From an uncultured Chlorobiota bacterium (GTDB lineage: Bacteria > Bacteroidota > Ignavibacteria > UBA10030 > UBA6906): a stretch of DNA of 64,000 nt. The notes under the pieces were generated by a model. It was given only the letters and a program-made list of their open reading frames with translations. It was not told where the DNA came from and made no database searches. Of the stretch, positions 53,014 to 61,550 are shown in pieces; the first letter of the stretch is position 1, and each line of letters begins with the position of its first letter. The position numbers and the translations under genes are program-made. The stretch spans positions 137,040-201,039 of the forward strand of contig CAADGV010000021.1 in NCBI GenBank assembly GCA_900696645.1, read 5' to 3'.

Positions 53014-54975
53014 TCAGCGGATAAGAGCCATTTTTCTTGTTGCAACCTGCGATGATCCGCTATATAGCGTATAGAAGTAGATGCCGCTGGCGAAATCCGA
53101 CGCATCCAGGGTGTAAGCGTGCCGCCCTGCTTCCAGACTCTCATTGACCAAAGTGGCGACTTTTTGCCCCAACATGTTGTATACAGCAAGTGTCGTCGGG
53201 CCCGGTTGCGAGAGCGTGAACTCGATTGTCGTAGCGGGATTAAATGGATTCGGATAATTCTGTTCCAGTCCAAATGCAAGAGGGACCCCGCTTCCCGGTC
53301 CTGCAGATGTCACGCCGCCCGGCGACATAGTAATGTTGACGTTGTCGAGCGACAGCACTGATGGAGGAAGAACGACTGTTGTTGTCGCGAGGTTGTAGCC
53401 GTCCCTGTCTGCCGTCAGTGTGATGGAACCAGATGTTACAGCCTCAATAGCATAGTAGCCCGACGGTTCACTGACGCCGATGCCGACAAGGATTCCATTT
53501 TCTGTTTCAGCTGTGATTGTGGCTCCGCGCAGCGTTGCATTGGCGTTTGTTCGCACAACGCCACTGATGCGGGCGAGGCCGTTGCCGCGAATCTGACGTA
53601 CACAGATATTGATGTTGGTGATATTACCTGCAACATCCACGGTATCCGCCTGATCCCGGCGATTCACACCGCATGCGTTAGCTTTGTAGTACGCTGGTGC
53701 AAAACCGAGAAACGGATGCGCGCTGACGAAATACTTCCCTGCTTCGACATTATTGATGATGAAATTTCCCAGTGAGTCTGTGTGTCCGTACCTAACCGGG
53801 GTAATCGATGGTTGGGGCAGTCGTGCAGGATGCAGGTACACGCGCGAGGGAACACCATTGCCAAGTGAATCAACTACGCGTCCCGCAACGCTGTTCTGCG
53901 GAAGCGGCCGGACGCTGAGGGAGAAATCAATCCCCGACGTATCGCCCGTGAAGTGAATGATATCGGCTAATTGGGGTGTCGGCTTGTTGTCGAAATACTC
54001 GGGCCAGTAGCCGGGTTTTGATGCCATAACTATGTAATTGCGCCCCGTGATCAGATGAGCAGTATAGCGCCCGAGCGAATCGGTAATGCCACTCCATTGT
54101 ACGCCCATCGTAAAGCCGACACCGTCGAGTGTCATGCTTTCCTCGCCGCCCGGCAGTCCTCCGTTTGCAGCAACGGAAATCATGTTCTGCATCGTTCGCA
54201 GAACCGCAACGCGTGCGTGTGGAATCGGATTGTTGAGAGTGTCCCGAACAGTGCCGCGCATCGTTGCATACCGCGGCGGCGAAACACGAGTAAGCCCGAA
54301 GTCTGCCGTGAATGTTGTACTGTCGCCGACAACGATAACTGTGGCTTTGGATGGCTCACGCACGTCATCGTAATATTCGGGATAGTAACATCCGGTATTG
54401 GAGGCACACAACGCCTCGGCACGGACGATATATCGTCCCGTGTCAAGCGCTGCATGATAACGTCCGAGTGAATCAGTAAATGCAAACGCCGGTGGGGTTG
54501 TCATCGCATTTGCCAGACGGAAGAACCGGATGCGCGCATTCCGGATGGGTAGATTCGTCGAATCGTCCGTCACCGTTCCGTCGATAAATCCGTGCACCGT
54601 CGGGCCCAGAGGCGGAACGAGAATCTCGGCCACATTGCTTCGCGGACCCAACACTGTGGGGAAATTCAGTGAAGACGCACGAACATAGTAGAAGTATCTC
54701 GTTCCTCGAACAACATTGAAATCGCGGAACATCTGATTACGAATGCCCGTTGCTATCTGTTGATACTGAGTCGTGTCATGTGCCGAACGAAACACAACGA
54801 ACGCCCACTGTCCGGCAGCAGGCATTTGCCACTGCAACTTGACACTGCCCCACGAATTCGGAGTCGGGGTTTCGAATGTTGCGGTGAGATTAGCCGGAGC
54901 TGGCGGGAGTTGACCGAAGACGGTGACACTCGCAAGAATGAGTATCATCCACAAAAGGACAAAGCGGTAGATCAT
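53014..54975 (-). CDS. Secreted multi-domain protein: FN3, carboxypeptidase-regulatory repeats, T9SS tail
   Basis: 653 residues. A signal peptide (LLWMILILASVTVFGQ) is followed by an FN3 domain (about 24-125; APANLTATFETPTPNSWGSV). Four carboxypeptidase-regulatory-like beta-sandwiches start at FIDGTVTDDSTNLPIRNARI, TMRGTVRDTLNNPIPHARV, VAGRVVDSLGNGVPSRVYL and RISGVVRTNANATLRGATI. The protein closes with a T9SS type A tail (QNYPNPFNPATTI; ASGIYFYTL). No catalytic domain is visible, so it is probably a surface or extracellular structural or adhesive protein. AGGGGG lies 5 nt before the ATG. It has the same orientation and tail type as the 1590-residue neighbour. Confidence 0.87.
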   Translation of the reverse strand: MIYRFVLLWMILILASVTVFGQLPPAPANLTATFETPTPNSWGSVKLQWQMPAAGQWAFVVFRSAHDTTQYQQIATGIRNQMFRDFNVVRGTRYFYYVRASSLNFPTVLGPRSNVAEILVPPLGPTVHGFIDGTVTDDSTNLPIRNARIRFFRLANAMTTPPAFAFTDSLGRYHAALDTGRYIVRAEALCASNTGCYYPEYYDDVREPSKATVIVVGDSTTFTADFGLTRVSPPRYATMRGTVRDTLNNPIPHARVAVLRTMQNMISVAANGGLPGGEESMTLDGVGFTMGVQWSGITDSLGRYTAHLITGRNYIVMASKPGYWPEYFDNKPTPQLADIIHFTGDTSGIDFSLSVRPLPQNSVAGRVVDSLGNGVPSRVYLHPARLPQPSITPVRYGHTDSLGNFIINNVEAGKYFVSAHPFLGFAPAYYKANACGVNRRDQADTVDVAGNITNINICVRQIRGNGLARISGVVRTNANATLRGATITAETENGILVGIGVSEPSGYYAIEAVTSGSITLTADRDGYNLATTTVVLPPSVLSLDNVNITMSPGGVTSAGPGSGVPLAFGLEQNYPNPFNPATTIEFTLSQPGPTTLAVYNMLGQKVATLVNESLEAGRHAYTLDASDFASGIYFYTLYSGSSQVATRKMALIR

Positions 54976-55111
54976 ACATACCCCCTTGATATTGTTTAAG
55001 ATGACATCAGGCCTAGTTAAACCTACGGACTACAACATCAAAATGCAAGACTATGCGTTGAGGAGATTTCGGGTTGAGAAGGCAACTGTTGAAACACTCT
55101 ACAGTGGTTTA

Positions 55112-56641
55112 TCAGGCAACATCGTTTAGTCCAATGGTTCTGCCCACTGCGCATTCGGAGCATCGGACGGGCGTGCAGTAGTAGCGGAACAAATGAATCG
55201 CGCCCTGCTGGTGAAGTGACGAGTGGAGGGAGTTCCGCGAGCGGGTCAGTTGATTCCGGACGATTTCAACCACGCTGTTCTCTTGCGTGGGTGTGAGATA
55301 CGCCAGCAGAGAGCGGGCGTTCTTGCGCATGGCGTTATCATTAAAGATTCGCGCATACAGCAGCACAACGGGAATCAGCACATTCACGATGATATCATAA
55401 GCGCGGGCAACGCCGAGTGTTGTCCGGGCTGAGTCGGAGGTATGTTCGTTGTCTGCAGATGTTCTTTTACTTCTTCCTTTGAAATGATAGTGCGTGTGCC
55501 AGAACGCATCGGCGTCAAAATCAAACAGGGCATTGAGTTTCTCATTCCGCTTTTTCGCCGAGTGCATATCCGATTTGAACGTGCCCATTATTGTACGGAA
55601 TGATCCTTCGCCGAACAGTTGCGGAAGCAGAAAACACATGGCGGCAAGCCGCGCCGTTGGAAAATTACTCGGACGCAAGCGGAAGAAAAGCCAATCCGCT
55701 TCGTTCAGTACAGAACCTTTGAACTCCGGCCGGAGTTGTTTCCACTTCTTCTTCAATGAGGCAACATACGTTCGGGAAGCGGAATCGGGAACCTCTTTTG
55801 CAGCAGGCAGAAGTCCGGCAGCGCCGAACAACAGCGCCATCATTGTCTGCGTTTCCGTGAGCGCATGTTTACGGAGAAACTGAAGCCGCATCGAACGGGA
55901 AAGCGTCAGAAACGGCCTGCTGTTTTTCGAGTAGCCGAGCGCTTCCATTATTCCCTCATACAACAACTGCTCCCACAATGTCCGTTCGATGAAATCGTTC
56001 TTTCCATATTCCTTCTTGGGAGAAGGAATGTCGGCGGGATTACCGTAATAGCGCGGATACGGCTCGCGAATAATCTGCCTCGACTCATCAACAAGCTGCT
56101 TGAGACGTTCTTCAAAGCGGCGGACTTTCAATTCAATCCTCTCTTTGCCGAGTTTTTCAATCCAACTCGCAATCGTTGTAGATGGAACCGACTGGTTGAT
56201 TCCGGCACAATGCAGCGAACTGTCGGTTCCCGTCTTCTCATCCTGAATAGATTTCTCCCACGCGTTGTGAAATTTCTCGTCGAGAAACGGATGGAGAACG
56301 AGCAAAGGAATTGCCCTGCGGCTTGCCGTACGACTTGGCGGGGAAAGTGGATCGGCGGTCATGACAACATGCAGAATTACTTTGTTATAATGCGGATCGA
56401 AATCGTGCTTGTGCGAGAGCCATTCGCCGGCGTTGATATGCAACTCGACATCGCCGTGATAGGTAGTTGTGCCGATGGAGATTCTGGCGTTGAGGAAATC
56501 AGGGCCGCCGTCGGTGTTGGGAACGCCCGGCGAAATAATGCGGACCGGTTTCCCGTCCTTCGTGGCAAGATGATCTTGAGTGAAGGATTGTTCCTGCCAA
56601 ATAAGGCGTAGGATTGATTCGGGCATGTCGGGGAAGTTCAT
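55112..56641 (-). CDS. DUF2851 family protein
   Basis: 509 residues, no signal peptide. The N-terminus carries the DUF2851 signature: ESILRLIWQEQSF, then GVPNTDGGPDFLNARISIG and HGDVELHINAGEW, followed by HYNKVILHVVM. These Asp, Glu and His blocks resemble a nuclease-like core, although no activity is proven. A helical domain fills the middle. The C-terminus has YYCTPVRCSEC, a possible metal knuckle. DUF2851 is characteristic of Bacteroidota/Chlorobi and supports the taxonomic guess. GAGGA lies upstream of the ATG. Confidence 0.88.
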   Translation of the reverse strand: MNFPDMPESILRLIWQEQSFTQDHLATKDGKPVRIISPGVPNTDGGPDFLNARISIGTTTYHGDVELHINAGEWLSHKHDFDPHYNKVILHVVMTADPLSPPSRTASRRAIPLLVLHPFLDEKFHNAWEKSIQDEKTGTDSSLHCAGINQSVPSTTIASWIEKLGKERIELKVRRFEERLKQLVDESRQIIREPYPRYYGNPADIPSPKKEYGKNDFIERTLWEQLLYEGIMEALGYSKNSRPFLTLSRSMRLQFLRKHALTETQTMMALLFGAAGLLPAAKEVPDSASRTYVASLKKKWKQLRPEFKGSVLNEADWLFFRLRPSNFPTARLAAMCFLLPQLFGEGSFRTIMGTFKSDMHSAKKRNEKLNALFDFDADAFWHTHYHFKGRSKRTSADNEHTSDSARTTLGVARAYDIIVNVLIPVVLLYARIFNDNAMRKNARSLLAYLTPTQENSVVEIVRNQLTRSRNSLHSSLHQQGAIHLFRYYCTPVRCSECAVGRTIGLNDVA

Positions 56642-56688
56642 ACGTTCCTCACAGAAGTCCCCCCGATGAACGGTACGTTTTCGAAAGA

Positions 56689-57507
56689 TCAGAAGTATTT
56701 TTCTCTGACGGAGTTCATCCGATCGCGCAGAGTCAACGCCGCCTTGCGAGCCGAGTCGGCGAAATCCTCCCCGCCTGATGCGTAGATGATGCCGCGACTT
56801 GAATTGATGAGGGCCATCTCGCCGTTCTTGTCACAGCCGTAGCGGACTGCCGCCGTCAAATCGCCGCCTTGAGCACCGACGCCCGGAATCAGCAGGGGCA
56901 TATCCGGAACGAGTTTGCGAACACGCTGTAGTTCCTTGGGACGAGTTGCGCCAATGACGAGGCCGCAGTTCTTCTTCACATTCCACTTCTTCACTTTGGC
57001 AATCACATGCTCGTACAGCGGCTTTTCTTCAATCTTCAAATACTCGAAATCTTTCGCTCCGGGATTTGATGTGAGTGTGAGAATGAACGCGCCGTGTCCT
57101 TCGTCTTTGATGAACGGCTCTACGGAATCAAATCCCATATACGCATTGACAGTCGCGGCGTCAAATCTAAAATCCTCAAACAAACCTTTTGCATACATCT
57201 CCGCCGTGTTGCCGATGTCGCCGCGCTTTGCGTCACCAATCGTGATAATATCAGGCGGAATTGCGGCAAGCGTCTCTTTTACCGTCCGCCAGCCGGTTTC
57301 GCCGAGCGCTTCGTAGAAGGCAAGATTCAGCTTGTACGCGCAGACGAGATCTTTCGTTGCGTCAACAATGCGTTTGTTGAATTCGAGAATAGGGTTCGCC
57401 GCGCCGAGCAGATGTTTCGGAATCTTCTTCAGATCGGAATCGAGCCCGATGCAGAGGAGGGAGTGCGATTGTTCTTGAGACTGACGGAGTGTGGAAGAGA
57501 AAGTCAT
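56689..57507 (-). CDS. pyrF: Orotidine 5'-phosphate decarboxylase (type 2)
   Basis: 272 residues from the ATG at 57507 (MTFSSTLRQSQEQSHSLLCI); a longer frame adds 21 non-conserved residues. The type 2 form is clear from GLDSDLKKIP near the start, the catalytic DAKRGDIGNTA (about 92-102), and LLIPGVGAQGGD near the phosphate site. It converts OMP to UMP in pyrimidine synthesis. No other pyrimidine gene is in the window. It lies 47 bp upstream of the DUF2851 gene on the same strand. No clear ribosome site is seen. Confidence 0.95.
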   Translation of the reverse strand: MTFSSTLRQSQEQSHSLLCIGLDSDLKKIPKHLLGAANPILEFNKRIVDATKDLVCAYKLNLAFYEALGETGWRTVKETLAAIPPDIITIGDAKRGDIGNTAEMYAKGLFEDFRFDAATVNAYMGFDSVEPFIKDEGHGAFILTLTSNPGAKDFEYLKIEEKPLYEHVIAKVKKWNVKKNCGLVIGATRPKELQRVRKLVPDMPLLIPGVGAQGGDLTAAVRYGCDKNGEMALINSSRGIIYASGGEDFADSARKAALTLRDRMNSVREKYF

Positions 57508-57579
57508 AACTGGGCGAAATGAACTACGATATGTTCTGCTGAAAGAAAATACTTCTTGGCAAGTCAACAAGCAAGCGAT

Positions 57580-58128
57580 CTACCGCTGCCTCTCGAACGT
57601 TCTCACAAAATCATGCTGCGGTCCCATCTCGAGAGCGTGACATCCTGTACACCCTGCGCCCCGCTGGGTCATCGAAATGAACGTCGCTCCGTTGGGATAG
57701 AACTCCGCCCAGAGCCAGCCGTTGCCCGCCAGCGGGTTGTTGCGGTCTTTGTACATGACGGCAAGCAGAGTTGTGGCGCCGTCATCGTCCTTGATTTTTT
57801 TCACGATAATGGATCTATCCGGGAACGGTGCGGCATAGCGGCCGCTTTGCAGCGCGTCAAGCGCCAGCGCGTTCATACTGACACGGACAAGCGGGCGGTG
57901 GGCTGTTGATCCGTTGAGCGAGCCGGCCGTTACAGAGTCGGCATGTGGGAAGAGAGTGTAATTCCGATATGGCTGCGTTTGCGAGATGATGCGAAAGAGG
58001 TTAGCATCGCTCGAAACCACTTCGACCATTCCCTCAGGCGGCGGTGTGCCGGACGGTGATTGCTTGTCCCTGCACGAGTAAGCGCAGAAACCGGCAGTCA
58101 GTATGATAATGAACACATTCAATCTCAT
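57580..58128 (-). CDS. Cytochrome P460-like c-type haem lipoprotein
   Basis: 182 residues from the ATG at 58128 (GGAG 6 nt upstream; an ATG at 58143 is less likely). A lipoprotein signal ends at AYSC. The cytochrome P460-type domain (about 55-180) has VKKIKDDDGATTLLAVMYKD, GWLWAEFYPNG and a single C-x-x-C-H haem motif (GCTGCHALE) near the C-terminus. It is probably an outer- or inner-membrane-anchored redox protein on the periplasmic side. The substrate is unknown. It is followed by pyrF after 72 bp; no functional link is apparent. Confidence 0.82.
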   Translation of the reverse strand: MRLNVFIIILTAGFCAYSCRDKQSPSGTPPPEGMVEVVSSDANLFRIISQTQPYRNYTLFPHADSVTAGSLNGSTAHRPLVRVSMNALALDALQSGRYAAPFPDRSIIVKKIKDDDGATTLLAVMYKDRNNPLAGNGWLWAEFYPNGATFISMTQRGAGCTGCHALEMGPQHDFVRTFERQR

Positions 58129-58187
58129 GCGCTGCTCCTTCATGAAAACACTCTATCTCAAATAACACCGTAAGTGTCACAAAAGTG

Positions 58188-58607
58188 TCACCCGGTGTAC
58201 TGGGTGTAATGTTCAATGATCTCCGGAGGGATCACGAGCGCCCGTCCCGTTTTCATGTCGATCATCGTGCTGATAAAATAGCCTTCTGCCGCCACCTTTC
58301 GGGGTTCTTTCTTGAAGATCTGAAAGCCCACCTTCACATCTGCCTTCTCGAATGAATCCAGCCACGTCTGCACAATCACGCGATCTGCCAGCGTCAGCGC
58401 CCGCTTGAACTCGATATGAAATGCTTTCTGGTACCAATTCCAGCCGTTCTTCAGAAAATCATCCATCGGCATGCCGTAGCAGCGCCCCATCTGATCGTAC
58501 CGTGCTGCAAGCACATAGTCGAGATACTTTGAGTTATGAACGTGATTGTTCATATCAATATCGTCGGGTCGGACGATCAATTCGGATTCGAAACGGGTGT
58601 AGGGCAT
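58188..58607 (-). CDS. Acyl-CoA/acyl-ACP thioesterase, hot-dog fold (YbgC family)
   Basis: 139 residues. The 4HBT signature RPDDIDMNNHVHNSKYLDYV (about 13-32) carries the catalytic Asp and the following Asn-His-His region. The rest fits a single hot-dog domain (RALTLADRVIVQTWL; KVGFQIFKK). It hydrolyses acyl thioesters; chain length is not predictable. No ribosome site is visible. It lies 15 bp after the MFS gene on the same strand, so the two are probably co-transcribed. Confidence 0.88.
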   Translation of the reverse strand: MPYTRFESELIVRPDDIDMNNHVHNSKYLDYVLAARYDQMGRCYGMPMDDFLKNGWNWYQKAFHIEFKRALTLADRVIVQTWLDSFEKADVKVGFQIFKKEPRKVAAEGYFISTMIDMKTGRALVIPPEIIEHYTQYTG

Positions 58608-58622
58608 AAAATGATCTTAAGA

Positions 58623-59957
58623 TTACGGATTGGGGATTGTCGAGCCTGCCAAGCGCCTCCCATCAATCCTCTTCGTCACCCTTGCATAGATGAACAGTGC
58701 AATGGCCGAGGTCAGCCCGATTGCCAGGAAGTAGTACCAAATGAAATTTGCATCGGCGTACGCGGTTGTCATTTGATCGGGGGTCAGGGTTCTCGGGTCG
58801 GGACAGTATTTCGTGAGCAAGTAGCCCGAAAGTCCAAAGCCGAGCAGGTTGGCAACAAACGAATGCAAATGACCAAAGCCGAGGTACAGTCCTTCTTCAC
58901 CTTTCGGGGCCTGCTTCGAAAAGAACTCGAGATATCGCGGTGAAATGAAACACTCTGCCAATCCCTGAACAACAATTCCCGCAATCAGCATGATCGTTAT
59001 CGGATGCGCGGTGATGCCGAAGGGAAGAGAAATGGACGTGCCCAAAAGCGATTCCAGCGTGGGGCTGGAGGCCATCAACAATGCCGAAAGGGGCATCAGC
59101 AACATGCCGATGGTCATTGAGGTGATGGCCATCGCCTTCCTCATAAGTTGCGTGACGATGACGACGAATGTGACAACAACTGCCGGATTGACGTTGGCAA
59201 TCCATTCCGGTGAAGCCTCCTGACCGACAAGACGAATGACGTACTTCGGCATCGTTGCGTACATCTGATGTTGAATCATCCAAAAGCCGGAGACGATGAG
59301 AATGAGTGTCACAAGCCGGGGATTCGTCAATACGCGAACAAGACCCTGCCATACCTCTTGCAGACTTTTTCCTTCACCGGCCGTGCTGATATTTTTGTAC
59401 CAGAAGAACACAACAATCACCGCTAGCAGACTTAGCGCCGCCGAGAAATACTCGATTGATTCAAGTCCCCAATTCAACCGCAGCGGATATGAAATGGACT
59501 TTCCGGAAAACGAGCCGACGTTGACCATTCCGTAAAAGATCGAGTATGCGCGTGCGCGTTGATCGGAGGTTGATGTTTTAGCAACAGTGCCGGTGATCAG
59601 GCCCTTGATAAATGATCCGCCGATAATGAGCAGGATAACAGCCGGTACAACAGTCGGCTTATACGGCAACGCTCCGAGCGAGAAGAACCCGATTGCGAGT
59701 AACCCAAATGCAAGCAGCATTGCATTGCGAAAACCCATCTTGTCGGCAAATGCGCCGGTGAACGGCGGAAGGAGATAAACGCCTGCGGCGTAGAAACCGC
59801 TCAGCCACGCAGCGTCGATATCATCGAAGCCGACAACGTTTGAGAGATACAGAGTGAAAGTTATGAAGACAGCATAGAACGAAGCGCGTTCGAGCAGCTC
59901 AACGCCGTTGGCAACCCAGAACGCCTGCGGAAATTTCCATGAAATGTGTGAGGACAC
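58623..59957 (-). CDS. MFS transporter, POT/PTR-like
   Basis: 444 residues with about twelve hydrophobic helices. The first helix contains NGVELLERASFYAVFITF, resembling the ExxER-type motif of proton-coupled peptide transporters, and GAFADKMGFRNAMLL matches the loop 2-3 motif of the superfamily. It is an inner-membrane secondary transporter; peptide or another small substrate is possible. The start is a GTG at 59957 with AAAAGG 6 nt upstream. The thioesterase gene follows after 15 bp. Confidence 0.82.
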   Translation of the reverse strand: MSSHISWKFPQAFWVANGVELLERASFYAVFITFTLYLSNVVGFDDIDAAWLSGFYAAGVYLLPPFTGAFADKMGFRNAMLLAFGLLAIGFFSLGALPYKPTVVPAVILLIIGGSFIKGLITGTVAKTSTSDQRARAYSIFYGMVNVGSFSGKSISYPLRLNWGLESIEYFSAALSLLAVIVVFFWYKNISTAGEGKSLQEVWQGLVRVLTNPRLVTLILIVSGFWMIQHQMYATMPKYVIRLVGQEASPEWIANVNPAVVVTFVVIVTQLMRKAMAITSMTIGMLLMPLSALLMASSPTLESLLGTSISLPFGITAHPITIMLIAGIVVQGLAECFISPRYLEFFSKQAPKGEEGLYLGFGHLHSFVANLLGFGLSGYLLTKYCPDPRTLTPDQMTTAYADANFIWYYFLAIGLTSAIALFIYARVTKRIDGRRLAGSTIPNP

Positions 59958-60062
59958 TATAGGCCTTTTGATGAGTGATTGTCGAAGTTAGTGTGTTGGA
60001 GGAGCATCGAAAATAGACGCACCCAATTTCTGGAGAATCGGGGAGAGAAACAATTCATTTTG

Positions 60063-61298
60063 TCAAAACTGGCTGATGTCACGCCCAAACACTTTTGCCT
60101 TCATCCAATCGAACAGCACGAGAGTCTTGTTCTTCAAGCTCACAATGCGGGAGAGGTATGCCGAACGCCAGAACAGCCACGTTGCCCAACCGCGGCCCTT
60201 CACGCCTTCAAGGTCGGCAAGGGCTTTGTTGTCGCCGACGTATGCCAACATCCCGAGATGTTTGTAGCGAAATGGTTCGACGTCCGTATTGCGGGCATGG
60301 CGCGTTAGTGATTTTGCGAGATACTTCCCCTGCTGTTGCGCTACTTGCGATGTTGCGGGAAGCGGATTGTTCTTGATGATGCTGCAATCGCCTAAAGCGT
60401 AGATGTTGTCAAATCCCTCCACTCTGAAAAAATCGTCTATGAGGATTCTTGATCGATTGTCTTTTGGCAGATTGATACGTTCAACGAACGGAGTAGGGCC
60501 GTTTCCGGTACTCCATAGAAGAAGTCCATATGGAAGTTCTGAGCCGTCTTTCAAATAGACTGTTGTTTCATCAACTTTTGTTACCGGAGATTCGGTAAGA
60601 ACGCTGATGCGCTGGCGGGCGAAGAGTTCCGTTGCATACCGGCGAAGCTTCTCGTCGAACGCGCCGAGGATTTCCTTCATTGCCTCTACAAGAGTAATGC
60701 GGGCCTCGGCAACAAGATGAGGATACGCCTTTTGCAAATCCTCCAACATGAAATCATTCAGCTCTGCGGCAAATTCAACGCCCGTCGGTCCGCCGCCGCA
60801 AACGATGAAATGCAGCAACCGCTGGCGCTCCTCCACACTAATGCCCGGCAGATTCGCCTGCTCGAAGTTGCGGACAATGCGCTGACGCAGCTCGCGGGCA
60901 TCGTTCAGTTCTTTCAGGAACATTGCGTGTTCTGCCACGCCCGGCACGCCAAACGAGTTGCTTACCGCCCCGACGGCAACCACAAGCACATCATATCCGA
61001 CTTCGAACTCATGCTTGTCCGCAACGCCGATACATGCAACCGTGTTACCGGCTGTATCTATGCCAACCACTTCTGCGTGATAGAACCGAATATCCTTCCG
61101 TGCATGCCGGATTGGCTCGATGATGCTGCGGAACTCGATCGTGCCGACAGTTGTGCTTGGGAGAAGCGGCGTGAAGAGAAAATGATTGCGCGGACTGACG
61201 ACGATGATTTCGTAATCGTCTTTCAGATTCTTGACAAGATTGAACGCGCCGAAGCCGGTGCCGAGAACGAGAAGGTGAGCACGAGTTCTGTTGCTCAT
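60063..61298 (-). CDS. ndh: Type II NADH dehydrogenase (NDH-2)
   Basis: 411 residues from the ATG at 61298 (MSNRTRAHLLVLGTGFGAF); the longer frame adds 43 residues without similarity. FAD binding is shown by LGTGFGAFNLVKNL and IYALGDCS, NAD(P)H binding by FIVCGGGPTGVEFAAEL (about 160-176). A C-terminal amphipathic region (GWATWLFWRSAYLSRIVSLK) anchors it to the inner membrane. It passes electrons from NADH to quinone without pumping protons. It appears to be a single-gene unit; the 105 bp to the MFS gene hold nothing evident. Confidence 0.94.
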   Translation of the reverse strand: MSNRTRAHLLVLGTGFGAFNLVKNLKDDYEIIVVSPRNHFLFTPLLPSTTVGTIEFRSIIEPIRHARKDIRFYHAEVVGIDTAGNTVACIGVADKHEFEVGYDVLVVAVGAVSNSFGVPGVAEHAMFLKELNDARELRQRIVRNFEQANLPGISVEERQRLLHFIVCGGGPTGVEFAAELNDFMLEDLQKAYPHLVAEARITLVEAMKEILGAFDEKLRRYATELFARQRISVLTESPVTKVDETTVYLKDGSELPYGLLLWSTGNGPTPFVERINLPKDNRSRILIDDFFRVEGFDNIYALGDCSIIKNNPLPATSQVAQQQGKYLAKSLTRHARNTDVEPFRYKHLGMLAYVGDNKALADLEGVKGRGWATWLFWRSAYLSRIVSLKNKTLVLFDWMKAKVFGRDISQF

Positions 61299-61447
61299 GA
61301 ATGGTATGATAGGGTTGTATGAATTCTCTATGACAATGAACGCGACAGCATTGCGGTTCAAATATAGCCCGTTTCGGGAAACAATGAAAGCGTTGAAATC
61401 GAGCATGGCAAGCGCAAAGTTACACAATAGAGCGTATTGACTTTCTA

Positions 61448-61456
61448 CCCCCCCCC
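61448..61456. repeat. C9 homopolymer tract upstream of the secreted peptidase gene
   Basis: Nine consecutive C's flanked by CTA and GTAG, in the 252-bp gap between divergent ndh and the secreted gene at 61551. The flanks CTAC/GTAG can close a small hairpin. Tracts of this kind are prone to length change and, in some bacteria, vary promoter strength. No other feature is clear in the gap. Confidence 0.6.
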
Positions 61457-61550
61457 GTAGTACATTGCGACAGCGGTAGCACTTGATCCAACCCGTTCTT
61501 TGCTTCAGTCCCTCACAGATCCCCTTGTTTTGAAAGCAGAGGCTAAACTC